DNA of 6,927 nucleotides from an uncultured Arcobacter sp. (lineage in GTDB: Bacteria; Campylobacterota; Campylobacteria; Campylobacterales; Arcobacteraceae), in the NCBI GenBank assembly GCA_913062735.1, contig CAJXWI010000134.1, forward strand, positions 1 through 6,927, in the 5' to 3' direction. Of this stretch, positions 1 through 6,143 are shown one piece after another. Numbering within the stretch: position 1 is the stretch's first letter; each line of letters begins with the position of its first letter. A program made the position numbers and the translations under genes. Under the pieces are notes generated by a model. That model worked only from the letters and a program-made list of their open reading frames with translations, was not told the DNA's origin and did no database searches.

Positions 1-1122
1 TTTATTTTCTTTTGCTTTTTTGATTAAACTAATATCCGCTTTATAATCTTTACATTCAATTATTAGTTCTTTTAAAACTTCTTTTGCATCTCCTACTACT
101 GAGATACTTCTATGTTTAACTGCATCAAATCTTGAAGCATTTATAGAAACAAACTTTACAGCATCATTTTTAAATATGGACCAAGAACCAGTTGTAAAAT
201 CTTGTAAACGTGTACCTATATTAATAATAACATCGGCCTCGTTAATTAAAGCATTAATTGCTTTTGTTCCTGGAACACCAACAGGGCCTATATTTAATTC
301 TTCCTTTGCTAAAAAAGCTGTTTTTGCAGATACCGTTGTTCCATAAGGAATTTGGCATTGGATGGCAAAATCATTTAAGGCCTTGCTTGCTTTTGATAAC
401 AATACTCCCCCACCTGCAATAATAACTGGGTTTTTAGCCCCTTTTATAGTTTTTACGGCTTCTTTTATTTCTTCTCTTGCAGCTCTACTTCTTACTAGTT
501 TATGTACTTTTTTCTCAAAAAAAGACACAGGATAGTCATAAGACATACTTTGTGTATCTTGACATACAGAGATATAGGCAGGACCACAGGTACGTGGATC
601 TAACATCATTGCTATTGCCTGAGGCAAAGACTGCATTAGTTGAGCTGGGTTAGTGATTCTATCCCAGTACTTAGTAATAGGTTTAAAACAATCACTAGCA
701 CTTGACGTTGAATCTCTTTCATTTTCAATTTGTTGAAGTACGGGGTGGCTTAATCTATTATCAAATACATCTCCACTTAACATCAATAAAGGCAAAGAAT
801 TCGTATAAGCAACACCAGCAGCTGTAATCATATTCGTAGCCCCTGGGCCAACCGAAGTAGTTACGAGCATAATCTGTTCTCTGTTTTTTGCTCTTGCATA
901 CGCAATGGCAGCTAGTGCCATTGATTGCTCATTTTGTCCTCTGTATGTAGGAAATTCCTCTTTTATGTCATATAAAGCTTCTGCAATACACGTTACGTTT
1001 CCATGTCCAAAGATTCCAAAAGTACCATTTATGTACTTTTGAACCTTATCATCTGTTTGTATGTATTGATTGTTTAAGAATTTGATAATCGCTTGTCCAA
1101 CCGTTAATGTAATAGTTTCCAT
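1..1122 (-). CDS. iolD: 3D-(3,5/4)-trihydroxycyclohexane-1,2-dione hydrolase (IolD), N-terminal 374 residues
   Basis: This is a ThDP-dependent enzyme of the acetolactate-synthase superfamily. It hydrolyses the ring of trihydroxycyclohexane-1,2-dione to 5-deoxyglucuronate in cytoplasmic myo-inositol breakdown. The frame is open from the ATG at 1122 to the window edge, so the C-terminus is missing: family members are about 610 to 640 residues, and the C-terminal ThDP/Mg-binding domain lies outside. Visible are the N-terminal pyrimidine-binding domain (about 1-190), with FGIFGHGNV near 35-43, YRGQNEQ with the likely ThDP-activating Glu65, and TSVGPGATNM near 89-98. A central domain follows from about 210 (NPVIIAGGG, then INIGTRLQDFTTG). 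The start is preceded by AAGGAG. The gene begins 14 nt after the ATPase stop, so it is the fourth gene of the leftward operon. The FGHGNV and QNEQ context points to IolD over acetolactate synthase. Confidence in family is high; the function is known from homologues. Confidence 0.93.
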   Translation of the reverse strand, partial: METITLTVGQAIIKFLNNQYIQTDDKVQKYINGTFGIFGHGNVTCIAEALYDIKEEFPTYRGQNEQSMALAAIAYARAKNREQIMLVTTSVGPGATNMITAAGVAYTNSLPLLMLSGDVFDNRLSHPVLQQIENERDSTSSASDCFKPITKYWDRITNPAQLMQSLPQAIAMMLDPRTCGPAYISVCQDTQSMSYDYPVSFFEKKVHKLVRSRAAREEIKEAVKTIKGAKNPVIIAGGGVLLSKASKALNDFAIQCQIPYGTTVSAKTAFLAKEELNIGPVGVPGTKAINALINEADVIINIGTRLQDFTTGSWSIFKNDAVKFVSINASRFDAVKHRSISVVGDAKEVLKELIIECKDYKADISLIKKAKENK

Positions 1123-1136
1123 ACTTCTCCTTTTTC

Positions 1137-1934
1137 TTATAAGTTTTTAGAGTCAGCACCTAGCTGTTCACTTAAATCTTGTATTACTTTTCCACCTGCC
1201 ATTTTTTCTTGCAGTTCTTGTACAGTAACGCCAGCTTTATCATAGGTACCAAAGGTTTGCCCTCTGTTTAAAATAGTAAATCTGTCACCAACAGCAAAAG
1301 CATGATATACATTATGAGTAATAAAAATTACTGCTAGGCCCTTAGCTTTGGCTTGTAAAATATATTTTAAAACCATAGAAGATTGAGCCACACCTAATGC
1401 AGATGTAGGTTCATCTAAAATAAGTACTTTGGCTCCAAAATAAACAGCTTTTGCAATAGCTAAACACTGCCTCTCACCTCCTGAAAGTGTTCCAACAGCT
1501 TGAGAAGCTTCTCTAATATTAATACCGATTTCTTTCATGGCATCAAAAGCAATTTTGTCTGCTTTTTTAAAATCCAATACTTTTAAAGGTCCCCATCTTT
1601 TTTCAATAACATCTTCTCGTCCAAGAAAAAAGTTTCTTGAAATAGACATTAAAGGAATTGTTGATAAATCTTGGTAAACAGTAGCAATTCCTGCGTTTAA
1701 AAGTTTTTCAGGACTTGGATCAACTATATCTTTTCCATCTACTTTATATTCTCCTGATGTTTTAGGATGAACACCAGCTAATGTTTTAATTAAAGTAGAT
1801 TTACCTGCACCATTGTCACCTAATAAACACATTACTTCTCCAGGATAAAGATCCATTGAGATTCCATTTAAAGCAATAATATTTCCAAAATGTTTTTTAA
1901 CATCTTTAATTTGTATAATTGGCTGTTTCATCAT
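1137..1934 (-). CDS. Sugar (probable inositol) ABC transporter ATP-binding protein, single-domain FrcA type
   Basis: This cytoplasmic ATPase powers the import system formed with the permease and binding protein upstream. At 265 residues it has one nucleotide-binding domain with all motifs intact: Walker A GDNGAGKST (39-47), Q-loop Gln88, signature LSGGE (150-154), Walker B LILDEPT with catalytic Glu175, and switch His207. CUT2 ATPases such as RbsA and MglA are about 500 residues with two fused domains. This protein resembles the single-domain FrcA type, so it presumably works as a homodimer. It begins with two tandem ATG codons (1934 and 1931). The first ATG overlaps the permease stop as TAATG, which suggests translational coupling; a GAGAAG-like Shine-Dalgarno lies inside the end of the permease gene. 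The substrate is inferred from the iol neighbours and cannot be read from the sequence. Confidence 0.92.
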   Translation of the reverse strand: MMKQPIIQIKDVKKHFGNIIALNGISMDLYPGEVMCLLGDNGAGKSTLIKTLAGVHPKTSGEYKVDGKDIVDPSPEKLLNAGIATVYQDLSTIPLMSISRNFFLGREDVIEKRWGPLKVLDFKKADKIAFDAMKEIGINIREASQAVGTLSGGERQCLAIAKAVYFGAKVLILDEPTSALGVAQSSMVLKYILQAKAKGLAVIFITHNVYHAFAVGDRFTILNRGQTFGTYDKAGVTVQELQEKMAGGKVIQDLSEQLGADSKNL

Positions 1935-3013
1935 TAACTTCTCATAATCTTTTTTCTAACACTATTACTTAACATAACAGCTCCCAATAACATCATTCCT
2001 AAAAATACTCTAAACCAATCACTGTCAATAGCAGTATAAGAAATACCAATATTTACAATTCCAAAGATTAAAGCACCCAATGATGCACCAATAACCGTTC
2101 CATATCCACCTGTTAATAATGCGCCACCCATAACAACCGCAATAATGGCTTCAAATTCTTTTAACAAACCTCTTTGTGCATCTGCTGATCCATAATCAAA
2201 TACTTGGCAGGCCGCAAAAATAGTAGCACAAACAGCTGTTGCCATAAACAACATGATTTTTACTTTATCAGTAGGAACTCCCATATTCTTTGAGGCTTGC
2301 TCATCTCCACCTGTTGCATAAATCCAGTTTCCATATTTAGTTAATCGTAAAATGACCACACCTATAATAGTAAGACCAACCCACCATACCAATAACATTT
2401 TTATACCCGTAACAACAGGAGTGCCATCATCAAAAGTAGCAATCATTCCAATCTCTGCTAAATAAGTAAAAAGTCCTGTAAATGCTTCTCCTCCAAATAA
2501 AGATGCTAACCAATCACCTTCGGACGCTTCTTTAACACCCCCAACTAAGGTTTGGTCTGTTAATAATCTTGAGATTGCAACCGTTAAGCCTCTTAAAATA
2601 AACAAAGAAGCTAAGGTAACAATAAACGATGGTAATTTTGTTTTAACTACAATATAACCATTCAAAAATCCTATTCCACACGCAACAATAAACGCAGTAA
2701 TAATAGAAATCCAAGCAGGAACTCCATACTCTACTGTCATAATTGCCATTATAATTCCAGAAAATCCAATCATAGAACCTACAGATAAGTCAAACTCTCC
2801 ACCTATCATTAATAAACAAGCCCCAACCGCAATTATTCCAATTAGTGCTGCTTGCTCTGTCCATGACAAAACACCTTCTAATGTAAACATTGCATCTTCT
2901 GCAATCATAAAAAATACTAAAAATACACCTATTACTCCTACTACTGAAGTAAATTCTGGTTTTTTTAATACTCTAGAATATAAACTTTCACTTCCTAATC
3001 GCTCATCAGCCAT
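1934..3013 (-). CDS. Sugar (probable inositol) ABC transporter permease, RbsC/FrcC family (CUT2)
   Basis: This inner-membrane permease of the BPD_transp_2 family has 359 residues. By eye it has about ten hydrophobic segments, near 22-38, 54-71, 75-93, 99-118, 127-148, 205-223, 252-272, 286-303, 305-325 and 333-350. Family signatures include GGEFDLSVGS (71-80), LNGYIV (117-122), KLPSFIVTLAS (126-136) and the cytoplasmic coupling loop GGDEQASKNMGV (235-246), which should contact the ATPase. A polar stretch of about 55 residues (151-204) between two membrane segments is probably a periplasmic loop, and makes the protein slightly longer than the usual 320-340. It is preceded by an AAAGGA Shine-Dalgarno. 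It follows the binding-protein gene after 50 nt containing a hairpin, and overlaps the ATPase gene by 1 nt. Transport of inositol is inferred from position; ribose, fructose or another cyclitol is possible. Confidence 0.92.
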   Translation of the reverse strand: MADERLGSESLYSRVLKKPEFTSVVGVIGVFLVFFMIAEDAMFTLEGVLSWTEQAALIGIIAVGACLLMIGGEFDLSVGSMIGFSGIIMAIMTVEYGVPAWISIITAFIVACGIGFLNGYIVVKTKLPSFIVTLASLFILRGLTVAISRLLTDQTLVGGVKEASEGDWLASLFGGEAFTGLFTYLAEIGMIATFDDGTPVVTGIKMLLVWWVGLTIIGVVILRLTKYGNWIYATGGDEQASKNMGVPTDKVKIMLFMATAVCATIFAACQVFDYGSADAQRGLLKEFEAIIAVVMGGALLTGGYGTVIGASLGALIFGIVNIGISYTAIDSDWFRVFLGMMLLGAVMLSNSVRKKIMRS

Positions 3014-3028
3014 TCTTTATCCTTTTAT

Positions 3029-3053
3029 AAAACCAGGGCTAAGCCCAAGTTTT
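3029..3053 (-). terminator. Intercistronic hairpin between binding-protein and permease genes (partial attenuator or mRNA-stabilising stem)
   Basis: In the transcribed (leftward) direction the sequence folds as GGGC-TTA-GCCC. The stem continues through a T-T mismatch, a G-U pair, C-G and four A-U pairs, so the arms begin AAAAC and end GGTTTT. The following U-run is short (four), so it reads as a leaky terminator or a 3'-end protector more than a full stop. Such stems after a binding-protein gene are known to keep that protein in excess over the membrane parts. On the opposite strand the same stem is followed by seven Ts, so it would terminate stray rightward transcription better. Confidence 0.5.
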
Positions 3054-3063
3054 TTTATTATAT

Positions 3064-3969
3064 TTATCTGTATTTACCCGCGTACTTTTCAACATTAGAA
3101 ACATTTTCTTTCGTAACATATCCTGGCCCTGAGTTAATATCTCCACTTTGTAATACCCCATATTTAGCCATTTGAGTTAATACAACAATTGGCATATACC
3201 CTTGAAGGTATTGTTGTTGGTCAATTGCAAAATCAATTACGCCAGATTTAATTCCTTTAATAATATCTTTACTTAAATCAAACGTAACAAAGTATATATG
3301 TCTACCTAATCTTGCTTTTTTAACTGCTCTCATAGTAGGAGAAGTAGCAACTGGCCCTAAAGCTAAAACTGCATCGTAATCTTTTAATCTTGGTTTAACT
3401 TTTCTCTCAATTTCAGCAGGATCAACTCCAACATCTAACATATTATTTTTAACGCCCAATGCATCCGCAAAACCTTGACATCTTTGCTCTAAAGAAATAT
3501 TAGTAATTTCTTGATTAATACAAATAAATGTTTTAACACCCGCTTTCTTAGCTCTCTTTCCCGCTTGTAATCCTGCATCGTATTCAGATTGTCCAATATG
3601 CATTAATGCACCAATCTCTTTACCATAAGCACCACCTGAATTAATGGTAATAACTGGGATTCCTAATTTAATTGCTTTTTTAATAGCTCCGCCTAAAGCA
3701 TTTGAATCAGGAATTGTAACAACTAGTCCATCAGGTCTTTTTGCAACTGCTGATGCAATTAATCTTGACATTTCAGTTAAATCTCCAGATGCTGGGTTTC
3801 TATAATTTACATTAACACCCATATCTTTAGTTGCACTATTTACACCATTTTTAACAACAGACCAGAACCCATCCGTATCTGCACCATGAGTAACAACAGC
3901 AATATTAATATCTTTTGCAAGAATTAAACTAGATGCACATAACAATCCACATATAACTTTCTTTAACAT
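3064..3969 (-). CDS. Periplasmic sugar-binding protein of the ABC transporter (Peripla_BP_4 / RbsB-like)
   Basis: This protein captures the sugar or cyclitol in the periplasm and delivers it to the permease. From the ATG at 3969 it has 301 residues. The N-terminus is a signal peptide: two lysines (3-4), hydrophobic core 5-17, likely cleavage after Ala18. Mature features of the family follow: VVTHGADTDGFW (25-36), DGLVVTIPD (80-88), INSGG (109-113), TFDLS (229-233) and AIDQQQYLQGY (248-258), the last two lining the ligand site in relatives. The frame stays open upstream to a TTG at 4005, but AAGGAG six bases before the 3969 ATG, together with the signal peptide, fixes the start there. It is the first gene of the leftward operon, next to the divergent control region, and is separated from the permease gene by a hairpin. 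The exact ligand is inferred from the iol genes. Confidence 0.92.
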   Translation of the reverse strand: MLKKVICGLLCASSLILAKDINIAVVTHGADTDGFWSVVKNGVNSATKDMGVNVNYRNPASGDLTEMSRLIASAVAKRPDGLVVTIPDSNALGGAIKKAIKLGIPVITINSGGAYGKEIGALMHIGQSEYDAGLQAGKRAKKAGVKTFICINQEITNISLEQRCQGFADALGVKNNMLDVGVDPAEIERKVKPRLKDYDAVLALGPVATSPTMRAVKKARLGRHIYFVTFDLSKDIIKGIKSGVIDFAIDQQQYLQGYMPIVVLTQMAKYGVLQSGDINSGPGYVTKENVSNVEKYAGKYR

Positions 3970-3975
3970 AGTCGA

Positions 3976-3981
3976 CTCCTT
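3976..3981 (-). promoter_or_regulatory. Shine-Dalgarno that fixes the binding-protein start
   Basis: On the minus strand this reads AAGGAG, followed by six bases and the ATG at 3969. It would lie inside the coding region if the upstream TTG at 4005 were used, so it argues for the shorter protein, which also has a proper signal peptide. Confidence 0.8.
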
Positions 3982-4014
3982 TAATTTGTTTTTCAACATA
4001 ATCAAGTTTATGTA

Positions 4015-4058
4015 ATTTTCAACAAAATGTACATAGTTTTTTATAATTTGATTAAAAA
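4015..4058 (+). repeat. Left arm of 44-bp near-perfect inverted repeat
   Basis: The arm reads ATTTTCAACAAAATGTAC and continues to TTGATTAAAAA. It matches the reverse complement of 4167-4210 at 40 of 44 positions by hand alignment. The fully conserved core includes AACAAAATGTA and AGTTTTTTATAATTTGATT (one substitution sits just before the latter). It lies 45 bases upstream of the binding-protein ATG. It could hold a promoter, an operator, or both. Confidence 0.85.
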
Positions 4059-4084
4059 GTTACGATTATGAGTATAATCGTAAC
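4059..4084. promoter_or_regulatory. Perfect 11-bp-arm palindrome, probable operator
   Basis: GTTACGATTAT and ATAATCGTAAC are exact reverse complements separated by GAGT. The 26-bp site abuts the inner end of the left repeat arm and has no counterpart next to the right arm. The length and symmetry fit a dimeric transcription factor. No T-run follows on either strand, so it is not a terminator. If the leftward promoter uses the TATAAA at 4040-4045, the site would cover the -35 position. The binding protein is unknown. Confidence 0.65.
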
Positions 4085-4166
4085 ATTAATTTATCATTAA
4101 TTATTTTTTTGTTTAAAAAATATTAATAATGTATATAATGAGTACTTATGTAACACATATCGGCTA

Positions 4167-4210
4167 TTTTCAATCAAATTATAAAAAACTCTATACATTT
4201 TGTTAAAAAT
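4167..4210 (-). repeat. Right arm of 44-bp near-perfect inverted repeat
   Basis: This is the mirror copy of 4015-4058, with four substitutions. Read on the plus strand it begins TTTTCAATCAAATTATAAAAA and ends in ATTTTGTTAAAAAT. It lies 119 bases upstream of the iolG-like ATG, so both operons see the same element in the same orientation relative to their own direction. A 108-bp unpaired centre separates the arms. Confidence 0.85.
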
Positions 4211-4304
4211 AGTTTATAGTTTTCTTAGTTTTATATGTGTAGAGGTATTTACTCTTTTTAAATAAATAACCTAAAGTATAAGTAAGCATTTTGCCTCTCC
4301 TATA

Positions 4305-4310
4305 TATAAT
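4305..4310 (+). promoter_or_regulatory. Candidate -10 element for the iolG operon
   Basis: An exact TATAAT lies 19 bases before the ATG at 4330, with no good -35, as is common in Campylobacterota. Transcription would start near 4317 and give a very short leader that still includes the Shine-Dalgarno. It competes with TATAAT hexamers further upstream (4134-4139 and others), so this is tentative. Confidence 0.3.
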
Positions 4311-4320
4311 AAGACTAAAA

Positions 4321-4324
4321 AGGA
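4321..4324 (+). promoter_or_regulatory. Shine-Dalgarno that fixes the IolG-like start
   Basis: AAAAAGGA ends five bases before the ATG at 4330. The frame is open upstream to a TTG at 4291, but that would add 13 unrelated residues before the Rossmann strand and has no ribosome site, so the ATG is chosen. Confidence 0.75.
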
Positions 4325-4329
4325 TTTTC

Positions 4330-5346
4330 ATGAAAATTTATAAAATAGGTATAGTTGGGCTTGGACGAATGGGACAAGAACATTTACAACTTATCTCTGA
4401 ACATGTACCCTCTGCAAAAGTAAAAGCAGTATGTGATTTAGAATTTAATCAAGATGCAAAAACACTTATTAAAAAATACGGAATAAGAGATAAATACACT
4501 GATTATAAAGAAATGTTAAAAGATCCTTTGCTTGATATTATATATGTATGTACACATATTGATGATTTAACCAGAATATCAATTGATTGTATTAAAGCCA
4601 ATAAACACACTTTTTGTGAAGAAAATTTATCGAAAAGTGTGGAAAATATTAAAGAATTAATGAGTGTTTTAGAGACAAGCGAAGCTAAATTTATTGTGGG
4701 TCTAAATAAACGTTTTGATAATAATTTTAATTCTGTACGAGATGCTGTTTTAAAAGGAAAAATTGGGGAACCCCAAGTATTTAAAATAACTTCAAGAGAT
4801 CCTGATTTTCCATCTATGGAATATTTAAAAAACTCAGGAGGGCTGTTCTTTGATATGACAGTGGACGACTTTGACATGATACGTTATTTAAGCAAATCTG
4901 AAATTGTAGAAGTTTATGCCATGGGTGCAGTATTAATTGATGAAAACATTAAACAATTCGATGATATCGATACAGCTACACTTACTTTACGCTTGGCAAA
5001 CGGAACCTTGTGCATGATTGACAATTCAAGAAGAGCAACCTATGGTTATGATCAAAGAATCGAAGTACATGGGTCTTTAGGAATGGTTACCACCTCAAAT
5101 GAATTACAAAGTAAAGCAAAAATATATACAGGGTATGGTGTTATTGAAGAAAAACCTCAATACTTAATTTTAGAACGTTATAAACACGCCTATATAAAAG
5201 AAACAGAACATTTCATTGCGTGTATTAATGAAGACAAAGAACCATTAACGGGTTGTAATGATTCTTTACAAGCTTTATATGCTGCAAAAGCTGCAATGAA
5301 GTCTTATCTAGAAAACAGACCTGTTAAATTATCAGAAGTAAGATAA
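4330..5346 (+). CDS. iolG: Gfo/Idh/MocA-family oxidoreductase, inositol 2-dehydrogenase (IolG)-like, with atypical active site
   Basis: By family and position this is the NAD-dependent dehydrogenase that oxidises myo-inositol to scyllo-inosose. It has 338 residues. The N-terminal Rossmann domain opens with GIVGLGRMG (7-15), and Asp36 at the end of the second strand fits NAD binding. The C-terminal domain matches IolG well: VGLNKRFD (123-130), ITSRDPDFP (153-161), GGLFFDM (170-176), DDIDTATL (211-218), DNSRRATYGYDQR (231-243). The active site is odd. The family EKP motif reads E97-E98-N99, so the catalytic Lys is Glu. The usual IHDFD reads VDDFD, so the catalytic His is Asp179, while the preceding Asp (Asp175) is kept. 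The frame is intact with good codon use, so it is not a decayed gene. It leads the rightward operon, nine bases before the next gene. It may have altered chemistry or a different cyclitol substrate; assignment as a working IolG is uncertain. Confidence 0.75.
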   Translation: MKIYKIGIVGLGRMGQEHLQLISEHVPSAKVKAVCDLEFNQDAKTLIKKYGIRDKYTDYKEMLKDPLLDIIYVCTHIDDLTRISIDCIKANKHTFCEENLSKSVENIKELMSVLETSEAKFIVGLNKRFDNNFNSVRDAVLKGKIGEPQVFKITSRDPDFPSMEYLKNSGGLFFDMTVDDFDMIRYLSKSEIVEVYAMGAVLIDENIKQFDDIDTATLTLRLANGTLCMIDNSRRATYGYDQRIEVHGSLGMVTTSNELQSKAKIYTGYGVIEEKPQYLILERYKHAYIKETEHFIACINEDKEPLTGCNDSLQALYAAKAAMKSYLENRPVKLSEVR

Positions 5347-5355
5347 AGGAAAAAA

Positions 5356-6135
5356 ATGAAAAAATCTATATGTCTAGAAACAATATTTACAGAAGTTGAT
5401 TTTTATGATCGTTTTTCTCTTGCTTATAAATATGGTTTTAAATATGTTGAATTTTGGACACACCATGATAAAGATATTGCAAAAATAAAAAGCTTATTAG
5501 AAAAATATTCTTTAGAGCTTGCTAGTTTTACGGGAGATTATAGATATTCACTTATTGATATAAAAAAACAAGATGTTTATATAAAAGATATCAAAGAAGC
5601 ACTAAAAGTAGCAAAATTTTTGTCCTGTAAAAATATAGTAATTCACTCAAATGCCTTAGGAGAAGAAGGTGTGGTTATTAATCACTACAAAGACTTAAGT
5701 GAAAAAGAAAAAACAAACGCAATGATAGAAACATTAAACATCTTAAAAGATGAGGCAAAAAAAAGTGAAATTTGTTTGGTATTAGAAGCGCTAAATATCC
5801 ATTGTGATCACAAAGGAAATGCTTTAAAATATACAAAAGATACAGCTCATATTATAAAAGAAGTGTCTTGTGATTTTATAAAAGTTTTATACGATATGTA
5901 TCATATGCAAATTAATGAAGGCAATATTATTTCTACATTAAAACAGTACAAAAACGAAATTGCATACATTCATATAGCAGACGCACCAGGACGAAAAGAA
6001 CCTGGAACAGGTGAAATTAATTTTTCAAATGTCTCGAAAATATTAAGAGAATTGTATACAGATATACCCATTGGTTTTGAATTATTCCCAAAAATAAATT
6101 CACAAATAGCAGTAAAAGAAATTATAAATTTATAG
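5356..6135 (+). CDS. TIM-barrel isomerase of the hydroxypyruvate isomerase / AP_endonuc_2 family
   Basis: This is a 259-residue cytoplasmic sugar isomerase of the xylose-isomerase-like TIM-barrel family. Diagnostic segments are VLEALN with Glu144, YDMYHMQINEGN with Asp180 and His183 (179-190), IHIADAPGRKEPGTGEINF (205-223) and FELFP with Glu242 (241-245). Glu144, Asp180 and Glu242 are the expected metal ligands. The YHMQ-EGN and GR-EPGTGEI strings are typical of hydroxypyruvate isomerase (Hyi) and 2-oxo-tetronate isomerase (OtnI), and the length fits these. Classical IolE (about 300 residues) and IolI (about 278) belong to the same broad fold but do not usually carry these strings. Its place between iolG-like and iolA suggests action on a keto-inositol or a later intermediate, as an IolI- or IolE-like step; that role is inference. 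An AAGGA Shine-Dalgarno precedes the ATG nine bases after the previous stop. Confidence 0.75.
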   Translation: MKKSICLETIFTEVDFYDRFSLAYKYGFKYVEFWTHHDKDIAKIKSLLEKYSLELASFTGDYRYSLIDIKKQDVYIKDIKEALKVAKFLSCKNIVIHSNALGEEGVVINHYKDLSEKEKTNAMIETLNILKDEAKKSEICLVLEALNIHCDHKGNALKYTKDTAHIIKEVSCDFIKVLYDMYHMQINEGNIISTLKQYKNEIAYIHIADAPGRKEPGTGEINFSNVSKILRELYTDIPIGFELFPKINSQIAVKEIINL

Positions 6136-6143
6136 GAGAAAAA

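Larger units (their letters stand above)
3970..4329. other. Divergent intergenic control region between the transport/iolD operon and the iolG operon
   Basis: No gene is supported in these 360 very A/T-rich bases. The region contains a 44-bp inverted repeat (arms 4015-4058 and 4167-4210), a perfect dyad at 4059-4084, and several -10-like hexamers. On the plus strand exact TATAAT occurs at 4042-4047 (left arm), 4073-4078 (inside the dyad), 4134-4139 (preceded by TTGTTT with a 19-nt gap) and 4305-4310. The minus strand has TATAAT at 4178-4183 (right arm) and TATAAA at 4040-4045 (left arm). At this A/T content many are expected by chance, so the true start sites cannot be chosen by eye. The 110 bases from 4211 to 4304 show only short runs and no further strong repeat. 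The region presumably controls both operons; no regulator gene lies in the window. Confidence 0.75.

Noticed and set aside
3920..3969. Cysteine at position 11 of the binding-protein leader as a lipobox
   Set aside because: The residues before it are G-L-L, so the small residue needed at -1 is absent; a normal signal peptide ending at Ala18 fits better.
3970..4005. A 12-residue N-terminal extension of the binding protein starting at a TTG
   Set aside because: It would bury the AAGGAG ribosome site inside the gene and place extra charged residues before the signal peptide.
4095..4131. An A/T-only imperfect inverted repeat, CATTAATTA to TTAATAATG
   Set aside because: The arms match only with gaps and contain almost no G or C, so it is not distinguishable from background composition.
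4005..4217. A MITE-like insertion, with 44-bp terminal inverted repeats and AGTTTAT on both sides (4005-4011 and 4211-4217)
   Set aside because: The AGTTTAT copies are not at equal distance from the arm ends (three bases away on the left, abutting on the right), and such a 7-mer is common in A/T-rich DNA. The symmetric position between divergent operons favours a regulatory role, though a copy search would be needed to exclude a mobile repeat.
4291..4329. A 13-residue N-terminal extension of the IolG-like protein starting at a TTG
   Set aside because: It has no ribosome site, would overlap the candidate -10, and the family normally starts just before the Rossmann GxGxxG strand, as the ATG at 4330 gives.
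4503..4877. A 124-codon open frame on the minus strand inside the iolG-like gene
   Set aside because: It lies wholly antisense to a well-supported coding region, has no recognisable domain and is explained by the A/T-rich codon pattern of the true gene.
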